A stretch of 64,000 nt of DNA from Chitinophagales bacterium. GTDB taxonomy: Bacteria; Bacteroidota; Bacteroidia; Chitinophagales; JADIYW01. The notes below the pieces were generated by a model. It had not been told where the DNA came from. It searched no databases and was given only the letters and a program-made list of their open reading frames with translations. The DNA lies in contig JAMLHJ010000009.1 of NCBI GenBank assembly GCA_023957245.1, positions 1-64,000 on the forward strand, written 5' to 3'. Below, in pieces: positions 47,167-55,994 of the stretch. Position numbers and translations under genes: made by a program. Every line of letters begins with the position of its first letter. Positions within the stretch are counted from its first letter, which is position 1.

Positions 47167-48240
47167 TTAATTTGCTGCTACAGGCTCACCTTCTACGAAG
47201 ATTTCACCTTCAGCAGCTTTAGCATTAGCAGGATTTGTTCCTTTTAATGAATGTATATATGAGGCAACTTGAGCAATCTGGTTAGGAGATAAATCATCTT
47301 TCCAAGGCACCATCCCTTTGTCAAGAACACCATATTTGATAGTAGAGAATACATCTTTAATGCTTCCACCATGCAACCAATATTCATCAGTCAAGTTAGG
47401 TCCGATAGTACCTCCACCATCATTTCTATGACAAGCCACACAGTTAGCATCAAATATTTTCTTACCGCTTTCAATACTTGCAGCATCAGTTAATAACTTC
47501 ACTGAGTTCTCATCTATACTAGGTTGGGTTTTTAAATATTCAGCATGAGCAGCCTCAGCAGCAGCCATTTCAATATTATACTCTTCAATTTGCATAGGAG
47601 CAGATTTACTGACATGATACACCCACAAATAAATAAAAGCAATTACTATTGAACCGATAAATGCAATAGTAAACCATGGCGGTGTAGCATTGTCTAATTC
47701 TTTAATCCCATCATACTCATGCTCCATTACAATTTCACCTTCTTCTTCAATAGGTCTGAACTTATTCAATCTTTCCCATAAGCTACCAAAAGCATTTACA
47801 GGTTTACCACTTTCTAAAGAAGCATTTTTACCAAGTAATTGAATAGAATTATAGGCTAAAATAGCAATAGCTAGTAATTCAACTAAGATGATAGAAAACA
47901 ACACCCAAGTAGTAGAATTAAACTGACTGAAAGCAGATGCTTGAGCAGATGAAGATGCTAGTAATACCACTAAAGCAATTACGCTTGTTACTTTCAGACC
48001 TTTGCCTAATTTTAATGCTACTTGTAAGAATAATACTCTAGCTAATGCAATTAAAGGAATGACTAAAAATATAGCAGTCAACAACAAAAGCATATCTGTA
48101 TTGAAAGACAAGAATTCAGCTTCAGGAGTAGAACTTGCACTCTGAGCCATCAAGGAAGAATTGGACAGCAATACTGCCGACAAAACTCCCAATAATTTAT
48201 ATTTTAAACTTTGTTTCATTGGTAATAATTTATTTGTCAT
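47167..48240 (-). CDS. ccoP: cbb3-type cytochrome c oxidase subunit CcoP
   Basis: A 357-residue subunit. The N terminus has a signal-like helix (12-30) and further helices near 47-70, 83-100 and 112-132. The CcoP signature HEYDGIKELDNATPPW lies at 174-189, then a helix, then one cytochrome c domain with CVACH (267-271). CcoP of Proteobacteria has two hemes c; here there is one, as is usual in Bacteroidota. The ATG at 48240 lies inside the ccoQ end (11-base overlap). ATG at 48219 is an alternative start. Confidence 0.9.
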   Translation of the reverse strand: MTNKLLPMKQSLKYKLLGVLSAVLLSNSSLMAQSASSTPEAEFLSFNTDMLLLLTAIFLVIPLIALARVLFLQVALKLGKGLKVTSVIALVVLLASSSAQASAFSQFNSTTWVLFSIILVELLAIAILAYNSIQLLGKNASLESGKPVNAFGSLWERLNKFRPIEEEGEIVMEHEYDGIKELDNATPPWFTIAFIGSIVIAFIYLWVYHVSKSAPMQIEEYNIEMAAAEAAHAEYLKTQPSIDENSVKLLTDAASIESGKKIFDANCVACHRNDGGGTIGPNLTDEYWLHGGSIKDVFSTIKYGVLDKGMVPWKDDLSPNQIAQVASYIHSLKGTNPANAKAAEGEIFVEGEPVAAN

Positions 48241-48394
48241 CTAATGGAAGTTTCTCAATATGTTCCAATTCTTTTGTACTCAATTTGAAAACCCATAAAG
48301 TCACTAATACGAAAAATACAACAAAGAGAACAAGTGATATAACGGGGTAAATTCCTACCCCGTCTATAGTCGTTAGATAATTTGAAAACTTCAT
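48230..48394 (-). CDS. ccoQ: Small membrane subunit CcoQ
   Basis: A 54-residue protein (MKFSNYLTTIDGVGIYP...). One membrane helix spans about 18-37 (rich in Val, Phe, Leu), and a short charged tail ends LPLDDK. Size, topology and place between ccoNO and ccoP identify it as CcoQ, which stabilises the cbb3 complex. It starts 6 bases after the ccoNO stop and overlaps the ccoP start by 11 bases, so all three subunits are translationally linked. Confidence 0.85.
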   Translation of the reverse strand: MKFSNYLTTIDGVGIYPVISLVLFVVFFVLVTLWVFKLSTKELEHIEKLPLDDK

Positions 48395-48399
48395 ATCCT

Positions 48400-50526
48400 T
48401 TATTTTTGAGCAGTTTCACCTTTAATATCCTTACCTACTCTCTGCAAATAAGCAATCAAAGCGATAATTTCTTTACTTGAGCTGATTTCGATATCCGCAG
48501 ATTTTAAACTTCTCACGATTTTTTCAGCTTGTTTCTTCAAATCATCGTTAGCAATATCTTCATAATTATCTGGATAAGGCACTCCTAATTTACGCATTGC
48601 ATGAATCTTAGAACGTGTAGTACTAATATTCAAATCATCTTCAAATAAGAATGGATATTTTGGCATGATAGATTTCTCAACTACATCAGCTGGATTCAAC
48701 ATGTGGAAGAAATGCCAGCTATCTGGATATTTTCCACCGATTCTAGCCAAGTCTGGTCCAGTACGTTTACTTCCCCATTGGTATGGATGGTCGTAAACAA
48801 ATTCACCAGCTTTAGAATATTCACCATATCTCGCTACTTCATATCTGAATGGACGTATCTGCTGAGAGTGACAATTGTAACATCCTTCACGGATATAAAT
48901 ATCACGACCTTGCAACTCTAATGGCGTATAAGGTTTCACACTAGCAATAGTAGGAATATTAGATTTCACCAAATAAGTAGGAATAATCTCAATGATACCA
49001 CCTATCGAAACTACTATCAAGCTCAATACTAACAATACGATAGATCTACGCTCAATAACACTGTGCCAAAATTCATTTTTAGGGGCAACATATACTTTAG
49101 GCAATGGAGCAGCTTCTGCATCTTCTGTTTCAACAAATTTACCTTGTTGAGTAGATTTGTATAAGTTGTAAATCATAACAAGTAAACCAGCTAAGAACAG
49201 ACCGCCACCAATAGCTCTCAAAATATAGAATGGAACTACTGCGCTCATAATATCAATGAATTGGTATTCTAATTGTCCTTCTGGAGTAAATGATTTCATC
49301 ATGAAATAAGATCTGAAAGCACCCATATACAAAGGAATAGCATAAACAACTATACCTAATGTTCCTAACCAGAAATGCGCATTTGCCAATTTATCTGAGT
49401 ACAATTTAGAATTGTATAATCTCGGGATCAACCAGTACAACATACCGAATGTCATAAAGCCATTCCAGCCCAAAGCTCCAATATGTACGTGAGCTACAGT
49501 CCAATCTGAATAGTGTGAAATAGCATTGACATTTTTCAAAGACAACATTGGCCCTTCAAATGTACTCATACCATAACAAGTCACCCCTACAACGAAGAAT
49601 TTCAAAATTGGATTTTCTCTTACTTTATCCCAAGCTCCACGAAGCGTAAACAATCCGTTCAACATACCTCCCCAGCTCGGCATCAATAACATCAATGAAA
49701 ATACAGTACCAAGAGACTGTGCCCATTCAGGGATAGAAGTATAAAGTAAGTGGTGAGGACCAGCCCAAATATATAGGAATATCAATGACCAGAAGTGAAC
49801 AATACTCAATCTATAAGAATAGATAGGACGCTCAGCAGCTTTAGGTAAGAAATAATACATCAGACCCAAATAAGGTGTCGTTAAGAAAAATGCAACCGCA
49901 TTATGACCATACCACCATTGTACTAATGCATCTTGTACACCAGCATAAATAGGATAACTTTTGAATAGACCGAAAGGAATCACCAAAGAGTTCACAATAT
50001 GCAACATTGCCACTGTCACCCAAGAGCCTATAAAGAACCATATTGCCACATAAAGATGACGTTCTCTACGAGTGAAAATAGTTCCAAACATATTAAGACC
50101 GAAGATGACCCATATCACTGTAATAGCAATATCTATAGGCCATTCCAACTCTGCATACTCTTTCGCTTGAGTGAAACCCATCATTAAGGTCACAGCTCCG
50201 GCAACAATAATCAATTGCCATCCCCAAAAGTGTATTTTTCCTAATAGTTCACTCCACATTGGCGTCTTCAACAACCTAGGGATTGAATAATAAACCGCAG
50301 TAAAAATACCGTTACCCACAAAGGCAAAGATGACTGCATTGGTGTGCACTGGTCTCAAACGACCAAATGCAGCATACGGAAATAAGTCGCTCAGGTTAAA
50401 GATAGGATTGGCTAACTGTATAGCCGCAATCAAACCTATCAACATCCCTACAACACCCCAAAAAATTGTCGCAAAAGCAAACAATCGGGGAATCCTGTTG
50501 TCATAAGTGAATTTTTCTAATTGCAT
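48400..50526 (-). CDS. ccoNO: cbb3-type cytochrome c oxidase, fused CcoN-CcoO
   Basis: A 708-residue fusion. The first ~460 residues are the catalytic subunit CcoN with 12 helices. Histidines at 61, 208 (YGHN), 258-259 (GPHHLLYTS), 346 and 348 (VAHVHIG) are placed as heme and CuB ligands. Residues ~490-700 are CcoO, with a single membrane helix and the heme c motif CYNCH (549-553). It reduces oxygen with high affinity and pumps protons. CcoN and CcoO are separate genes in Proteobacteria; fusion is typical for Bacteroidota. Confidence 0.96.
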   Translation of the reverse strand: MQLEKFTYDNRIPRLFAFATIFWGVVGMLIGLIAAIQLANPIFNLSDLFPYAAFGRLRPVHTNAVIFAFVGNGIFTAVYYSIPRLLKTPMWSELLGKIHFWGWQLIIVAGAVTLMMGFTQAKEYAELEWPIDIAITVIWVIFGLNMFGTIFTRRERHLYVAIWFFIGSWVTVAMLHIVNSLVIPFGLFKSYPIYAGVQDALVQWWYGHNAVAFFLTTPYLGLMYYFLPKAAERPIYSYRLSIVHFWSLIFLYIWAGPHHLLYTSIPEWAQSLGTVFSLMLLMPSWGGMLNGLFTLRGAWDKVRENPILKFFVVGVTCYGMSTFEGPMLSLKNVNAISHYSDWTVAHVHIGALGWNGFMTFGMLYWLIPRLYNSKLYSDKLANAHFWLGTLGIVVYAIPLYMGAFRSYFMMKSFTPEGQLEYQFIDIMSAVVPFYILRAIGGGLFLAGLLVMIYNLYKSTQQGKFVETEDAEAAPLPKVYVAPKNEFWHSVIERRSIVLLVLSLIVVSIGGIIEIIPTYLVKSNIPTIASVKPYTPLELQGRDIYIREGCYNCHSQQIRPFRYEVARYGEYSKAGEFVYDHPYQWGSKRTGPDLARIGGKYPDSWHFFHMLNPADVVEKSIMPKYPFLFEDDLNISTTRSKIHAMRKLGVPYPDNYEDIANDDLKKQAEKIVRSLKSADIEISSSKEIIALIAYLQRVGKDIKGETAQK

Positions 50527-50547
50527 AAAATAAATAATTGGTTGGTT

Positions 50548-50715
50548 TTAAATATTTGTTTTAGTATCTTCTTTAGATTTTGAATCGAATAACATTCTAT
50601 GAGCTGGTGAAAAATCATCATCAAATTGTCCATCTTTTACACTCCACAAAAAGGCTATCAAGAAACCTCCTGCTATCATCACACTGATAATCAACATAAT
50701 AATTATTGCACTCAT
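50548..50715 (-). CDS. ccoS: cbb3 oxidase maturation protein CcoS
   Basis: A 55-residue protein with one N-terminal membrane helix (MSAIIIMLIISVMIAGGF) followed by LWSVKDGQFDDD. This Lys-Asp-Gly-Gln-Phe-Asp pattern is the CcoS family hallmark. It is needed for cofactor insertion into the oxidase. Its start overlaps the ccoI stop by 4 bases (ATGA), and ccoNO follows after 21 bases. Confidence 0.93.
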   Translation of the reverse strand: MSAIIIMLIISVMIAGGFLIAFLWSVKDGQFDDDFSPAHRMLFDSKSKEDTKTNI

Positions 50716-53126
50716 ACTTTTGATTTTATTTTAGTTAATCCTCTATATTTTGCCATCCACTCACTCATTCCATAAGTTATCAAAATGATACTGATGGAAC
50801 TACTCGGCATCAAAATAGCTGCTATTAAAGGTGATAAAATCCCTTGAACAGCAAAATATAATCCTACAATATTGTATAATATTGAAACAAAAAAACTGAC
50901 TCCTATAATCTTGCGACCATCTTTTGCAAATGCTAAAAACTTATCCAAATTGGCTATTCTTTGAGCATCGATAATACCATCAGAAGCAGGAGTAAATGTA
51001 TTATCACTATCAGTAATTGCTATCCCTACATTGCTCTGACGTAAAGCTCCTGCATCGTTCAATCCATCTCCAATCATCATAACATTGGCAGAGGAATTAT
51101 TTTGAAGGTGCTCGATATACTTCAATTTGTCATCTGGCTTTTGGTAAAACAAAAGATCATCTTTATCAAAATATTCTTTCAAGACTTGCCACTCTGCATC
51201 ATTATCTCCTGAAATCACTGAAAGCTTAAACGTGTCTTTCATTTTTTGAATCAAATCAAAAATACCAAAACGGTAAACATTTGAAATATGGAAAATCCCT
51301 TTGATTTCACCATCAATACCTACTACAACTTTAGAACCTTTTATAGTATCATTCTTAAGACCTAAAAATTCGGGAGAACCTATTTTAAAATGATGCTCAT
51401 CTACCCAAGCTTCTACACCTTTCCCTTCAATCAATTTAAAATCTGTCACTTCAAAATCAGGAGTACATTCCAAATATTCTAAAATAGCATCTGTCAATGG
51501 GTGAGAATATTGAGATAGAATAGCTGTAATCTTATTTTGTATTTCTTTGTTCAAAATTTGCCCCTCATACGTTACTTTACTTCTCCTTCTTTGAGTCAAA
51601 GTGCCCGTCTTATCAAATACAACATGAGAAATATTTGACATCTTCTCAATGATCTTTGGAGAACGCAGATAAAATTTATTCAAACTAAGAATTCTCAATA
51701 TATTGCCATTGGTAAAATTGCTACTCAATAATAATGCACATGGACAAGCTACAATCAGAATTGTCGTCAACGCATTCCACATGAGCCTTGTCTCTCCATT
51801 CATATACCAATACGCACCAGCAAGTGCTCCAATAATAAATACGATGTAGGTAAAATATGTACTTATCGTATCAATTATAGTATTGTCATTTTCAGAAGCA
51901 TCTACTTCTTTATTCCATAAGTTGGTGAGATAACTTTGAGAAACTTCTTTGACTACCAAAAGTTCAATCTTTCCTCCAGTCTGTTTTCCACCCGCATAAA
52001 CAATCTCTCCTTTTGCAACAGATACCGGCACACTTTCACCACTTACAAAACTATAATCTATCATAGCTTCTCCTTTGGATAGCATACCATCAACAGGTAT
52101 AATTTCTTGACTATGAATCTGTATTAAATCACCCTCTCTAATCTTATCTACTGTAGTAGGTGTTGAAGTACCATCTTTTAATACATTGACAGCAATAGGA
52201 AAAAAAGATTTAAAATCTCTATCAAATGAAACTGCTTGTTGTGTTCTATCTTGTAACCATCTTCCTATCAACATGAAAAATACAATACCAGACATACTAT
52301 CCAAATACCCCTCACCTGTGCCACTCAATAATTCATAAAGACTACGACCAAAAGTAACTATCAATGCCAAAGCTATCGGCGCATCAATATTTAGAAACTT
52401 ATGCTTCAACCCTTTCCATGCACTTACAAAAAATTCACTTGCACTATAAAAAAGAATAGGAATAGCCAAACTCACTTTAAGAATGTTAAAAACTAATGCA
52501 ATTTCTGGCTCCAACTCCCCTGCTCCCAAAACATATTCTGGAACACTCAACATCATCACATTACTAAAACAAAAACCTGCAACTCCAATTTTATATAATC
52601 GTGTTCTATTGGGGCGCAATGTCTGCTTCCTATCTAAATCATCTAAGCTAATATGTGGTTCATAACCAATATCTGCAAGCGTTTCAACTACTTTTCTTAG
52701 GCTAGTAACATCTGGATGAAAGATGATAAAAACTTCCTTCTTATTAAAATTAACAGTAGAAGATATAATCCCTGAATTGAGCTTTTGAATATTTTCTAAA
52801 AGCCAAAGGCAACTGCTACAATGCATCTGAGGCAGATAGAAAGTCAAATGAACTTGATTGGTATCACTATATTTAATCAGTTTTTGTTGAACTTCAATCA
52901 AATCCAAAAATGCAAACTTGTCTTTACGATACTTCTTCTGTGTAATGCCTGGCTGAGCATTAATATCATAATACTCACACAAATCACTTTTATTCAATAT
53001 AGAATAAACAGACTTACAACCATCGCAGCAAAAATTCTTATCATCAAATCGAATAGGGCGACCTGAGAAACCATCACCACAATGGTAACATTCTGTATCC
53101 AGATTTAAAATTTGCCCTTCTTTCAT
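50712..53126 (-). CDS. ccoI: Copper-exporting P-type ATPase CcoI
   Basis: An 804-residue P1B-ATPase. A cysteine-rich N terminus (Cys13, Cys16, Cys33, Cys34, Cys37) precedes a heavy-metal domain with CSSC (103-106). The membrane Cys-Pro-Cys (VACPCALLLSS), the phosphorylation motif DKTGTLT and the hinge MIGDGLNDAG are intact. It carries copper outward for the CuB site of cbb3 oxidase. First gene of the cco operon, followed by a 4-base overlap with ccoS. Confidence 0.95.
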   Translation of the reverse strand: MKEGQILNLDTECYHCGDGFSGRPIRFDDKNFCCDGCKSVYSILNKSDLCEYYDINAQPGITQKKYRKDKFAFLDLIEVQQKLIKYSDTNQVHLTFYLPQMHCSSCLWLLENIQKLNSGIISSTVNFNKKEVFIIFHPDVTSLRKVVETLADIGYEPHISLDDLDRKQTLRPNRTRLYKIGVAGFCFSNVMMLSVPEYVLGAGELEPEIALVFNILKVSLAIPILFYSASEFFVSAWKGLKHKFLNIDAPIALALIVTFGRSLYELLSGTGEGYLDSMSGIVFFMLIGRWLQDRTQQAVSFDRDFKSFFPIAVNVLKDGTSTPTTVDKIREGDLIQIHSQEIIPVDGMLSKGEAMIDYSFVSGESVPVSVAKGEIVYAGGKQTGGKIELLVVKEVSQSYLTNLWNKEVDASENDNTIIDTISTYFTYIVFIIGALAGAYWYMNGETRLMWNALTTILIVACPCALLLSSNFTNGNILRILSLNKFYLRSPKIIEKMSNISHVVFDKTGTLTQRRRSKVTYEGQILNKEIQNKITAILSQYSHPLTDAILEYLECTPDFEVTDFKLIEGKGVEAWVDEHHFKIGSPEFLGLKNDTIKGSKVVVGIDGEIKGIFHISNVYRFGIFDLIQKMKDTFKLSVISGDNDAEWQVLKEYFDKDDLLFYQKPDDKLKYIEHLQNNSSANVMMIGDGLNDAGALRQSNVGIAITDSDNTFTPASDGIIDAQRIANLDKFLAFAKDGRKIIGVSFFVSILYNIVGLYFAVQGILSPLIAAILMPSSSISIILITYGMSEWMAKYRGLTKIKSKV

Positions 53127-53175
53127 TACAAAAACGCTATAAAAATAAGATATAAACTTTGTTAAAATAAAGGTT

Positions 53176-53183
53176 CAAAGGTA
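53176..53183 (-). promoter_or_regulatory. -7 element of the cco operon
   Basis: The minus strand reads TACCTTTG, an exact TAnnTTTG match, with TTTG 16 bases upstream (53203-53200). The predicted start is near 53171, about 45 bases before the ccoI ATG. Confidence 0.5.
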
Positions 53184-53204
53184 GGGAGAACGCAAATCTC
53201 AAAA

Positions 53205-53220
53205 GGTGACTCAAATTACT
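53205..53220 (-). promoter_or_regulatory. Weak CRP/FNR-like site, promoter-proximal
   Basis: GGTGA-N6-TTACT on the plus strand is a degenerate match to TGTGA-N6-TCACA, with the left half well kept. Its centre (53212.5) is about 41-42 bases before the predicted cco start at 53171, where CRP-family activators normally touch RNA polymerase. Confidence 0.35.
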
Positions 53221-53266
53221 CAATGTATTAAGCTATTATAAAACCATTTATTAAGCCTATTCAAAT

Positions 53267-53282
53267 AGTGACTTAGGTCACA
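53267..53282. promoter_or_regulatory. Strong CRP/FNR-family palindrome
   Basis: AGTGA-N6-TCACA (53267-53282) is one base from the CRP consensus and contains the perfect palindrome GTGAC-TTAG-GTCAC (53268-53281). It is centred exactly 62 bases upstream of the weaker site at 53205-53220, about -103.5 from the predicted cco start. It could also serve the rightward nucleotidase gene. Confidence 0.5.
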
Positions 53283-53616
53283 TATACAAAATCAGACATT
53301 GCATATTCCTTTAGTTTTAACATGATTATAATTTTTAAAAAAAAATGACAATATCATTACAATATAACACATAATAAAAAAATCTACAAGCATAATCGCA
53401 AATAATACAATGAATTATTGAATTGTTAAATTTATTTGAAAGCAGAGAACTTCAGATTTTGCCATTAGATTTTAAAGATAGAATTAGAAAAAACAAAGCA
53501 TAATGTGTGCATATTCGGTCGCTGAAAAATTAAAAAAATCTAAACCATTCGAAAACAGATTTTCTATTTAACCAATTTTTATTCTTACATTTATTGAGGC
53601 AGATGACCTTGATATC

Positions 53617-55524
53617 ATGAAAAAAATCTCAACTTTCCTTGTATTTCTTCTATTATCCATCAGTATTATTTGGGGTGAAGAGAAAAAATTTACCATTCTT
53701 AATACGAGTGATGAACACTCTACTTTAAACCCTATCCCTCTTACAGATTATCTAAAAAGTGTCCCTAATCCTACATTAGGAGGATTTGCTAGATTGGCGA
53801 CTAAAGTGCAACAAATCAGACAAGAAAAGGGTGACGAACCAGTGGTTTTGCTTTCATCTGGAGATATTATGGGAGGTTCTCCGTTTGCATGGTTGATTCT
53901 AGAAAAGAAATCTTTTGAGATAGAAATCATGCAAAAAATCGGCTATCAAGCTATGACAATAGGTAATCACGAATTTGATTATGGGCCAGATGGGTTATCC
54001 AATTATCTTTCAAGAGCTGGATATGAACATTCTCAACCTAATATGGATGTGATTATTTCCAACTTGAATATTCCTGATAGCTTACATCTGAAGAAAATAA
54101 AAATCCTTCCCTATAAAATATATTCGCTTTCCAACGGTGTGAAGTTAGGAGTATTTGGAATTCAGGGAGCATCTTCATTCAAATTGGCACCATCAGCAGG
54201 AGATGTTACAATTTTTGACCAATTTGAAGTAGGTAATCAAACTGTAGAAAAATTGCGCAAGGAAGGTGCAGATGTCATTGCAATGCTATCCCATTCTGGA
54301 ATAGAAGAAGATAGAGAAATGGCAAAAAAAATAAAAGGAATAGATATTATTTTGGGTGGGCATGATCATATTCAGACACCAGAACCTATATACGTTAATA
54401 ATACCATCATTGTTCATCCTAGTTATTATTTACAGTATGTAGGACAACTTAATCTTTCTTTTGACACTGAGTCTAAAAAAGTAAAACTTTTAAACAACGA
54501 GCTAGGAAAGGAATATTTACAGAAATTAGATGATAGCGTAAAAGAAGATTCTACTATTGCAGCTATTGTCCAAGAAGCAACAACAGAACTCAATCAATTT
54601 ATCAACACCTATTCTGGAGGAAAATTGGGTGAGATTTCTGACAATATTATCACGTCTAAATTCAACGTAAAAAAAGATGCTGATTTTAAAGAAACCACCA
54701 TAGGTAATTTCGTAACAGATGCCATGCGAATCATCGGTTCAAAAATCACAAAAGACAAGGTAGATATTGCCATTCAAGGTAATGGAGTTATCAGAGCAGA
54801 CATCATCACAGGAACGTTGGACAGTACTAAAGAAAAATTTGCACTATATGATTTATTGACGACAGTAGGCTTGGGAAAAGGTCCCAATAATACTGCTGGT
54901 TATCCGATGGTATCATCTTATTTAACTGAAAATGAAATTTTTAATCTTTTGGAAGTAACTGCTATGCTCTCACAAGTATATGGAGATATGTTCTTCTTAC
55001 AGTTCTCTGGATTAAAATATACTTATGATCCAGGCAAAGCAATGTGGATGAAAATTCCTTTTATCAACACTCCTATTCCTGCTAATAAAGCTGTAAAATC
55101 TGTTTTCTTATATACTGGTGATGGTGTTCAAGACAATTCAGACAATTACATAGAGTTACATCGCGGAGGAGATAGACTATTTCATGTCGTAACAGATTAT
55201 TATGTAGCACAATTTTTACCAATGGTAGGAAAAGTTCTACCTAAATTGGAAATAAAATTCAAAGACAAAAACAAAAAAGTCATCACACTAGAGGAAAGTG
55301 TCGTCCATCAAGATAACGGAAGTGAATATAAGATATGGCAAGCGGTGGCTGAATATGCACAAGAGTTGAAGAATATGCCTGACACTTATGCTGCCACTCA
55401 AAATAGAATAGTAAAAGAAGAAGGGATTCCATACAAATTATGGTCTTATACATTAATTGCTCTCATCTTTGCAGGAATTGTCTTGCTCATCAGGAAATTA
55501 ATCAAAAGGAAAAAAATGAAATAA
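53617..55524 (+). CDS. 5'-nucleotidase family metallophosphatase, membrane-anchored
   Basis: A 635-residue UshA-like enzyme. A signal peptide (about 1-20) precedes the calcineurin-like domain. The metal ligands are Asp32 and His34 (SDEHS), GDIMGG, GNHEFDYG, an SHSG histidine and GGHDHIQ. The C-terminal nucleotidase domain recognises the base, and the protein ends in a membrane helix plus a basic tail (about 612-635). Canonical UshA lacks this anchor. It hydrolyses extracytoplasmic nucleotides or related phosphoesters for salvage. Predicted start MKKISTFL fits. Confidence 0.88.
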   Translation: MKKISTFLVFLLLSISIIWGEEKKFTILNTSDEHSTLNPIPLTDYLKSVPNPTLGGFARLATKVQQIRQEKGDEPVVLLSSGDIMGGSPFAWLILEKKSFEIEIMQKIGYQAMTIGNHEFDYGPDGLSNYLSRAGYEHSQPNMDVIISNLNIPDSLHLKKIKILPYKIYSLSNGVKLGVFGIQGASSFKLAPSAGDVTIFDQFEVGNQTVEKLRKEGADVIAMLSHSGIEEDREMAKKIKGIDIILGGHDHIQTPEPIYVNNTIIVHPSYYLQYVGQLNLSFDTESKKVKLLNNELGKEYLQKLDDSVKEDSTIAAIVQEATTELNQFINTYSGGKLGEISDNIITSKFNVKKDADFKETTIGNFVTDAMRIIGSKITKDKVDIAIQGNGVIRADIITGTLDSTKEKFALYDLLTTVGLGKGPNNTAGYPMVSSYLTENEIFNLLEVTAMLSQVYGDMFFLQFSGLKYTYDPGKAMWMKIPFINTPIPANKAVKSVFLYTGDGVQDNSDNYIELHRGGDRLFHVVTDYYVAQFLPMVGKVLPKLEIKFKDKNKKVITLEESVVHQDNGSEYKIWQAVAEYAQELKNMPDTYAATQNRIVKEEGIPYKLWSYTLIALIFAGIVLLIRKLIKRKKMK

Positions 55525-55535
55525 CTCACTTAATG

Positions 55536-55991
55536 TTATTGCATCAATGCTTTAATTCCATCAGGTAAAGAATCTTCTGATAGTTTCACTTCTTCCAATT
55601 GGATATTATTATTTAGAAGAGCTGAACCATGTGATATAATAGTATCATCTTCTGAATAATTTTTCTTAGAATGAGACATATTAATAGCAATATGCGCTGT
55701 CGTGATATCTATATCAGATACAACACGAACTTCAGAGTTTCTAGGAATTAAAAAATCATCTTTGATACTCAACTTAGCAATATATCCTCCTTCATCACCT
55801 TTATCAATCTCCAACACCTGACCTACGACCTTATCTTTATTATAAATCAATGAACCTACCTTCAGACCATTCAAGTCATTGAAACTCAAATAGATATTAT
55901 AATAATTAAATTTTTCAAAATAGCTACAAGCACTCAATTGAATGAATAAAAATAACATTAAAAACCAGGCAAATACTTTAGTTCTTGTCAT
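55536..55991 (-). CDS. Orphan MCE-domain lipoprotein
   Basis: A 151-residue protein with a lipoprotein signal (LSAC at about residue 22). A single MCE/MlaD domain follows (LKVGSLIYNKDKVVGQVLEI, FLIPRNSEVRVVS). There is no long helical tail as in the MCE protein at 19756-20742. MCE domains bind lipids for transport between membranes. This one has no transporter genes nearby and is last in a leftward run after holA, which is an unusual place. Confidence 0.75.
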   Translation of the reverse strand: MTRTKVFAWFLMLFLFIQLSACSYFEKFNYYNIYLSFNDLNGLKVGSLIYNKDKVVGQVLEIDKGDEGGYIAKLSIKDDFLIPRNSEVRVVSDIDITTAHIAINMSHSKKNYSEDDTIISHGSALLNNNIQLEEVKLSEDSLPDGIKALMQ

Positions 55992-55994
55992 GAA

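Larger units (their letters stand above)
53127..53616. other. Divergent intergenic region, ccoI and 5'-nucleotidase
   Basis: About 490 AT-rich bases between divergent genes. It holds a -7 element for ccoI (53183-53176) and two CRP/FNR-like sites (53205-53220 and 53267-53282). I see no ORF or stable RNA structure in it. A promoter for the rightward nucleotidase gene was not recognised. Confidence 0.6.
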
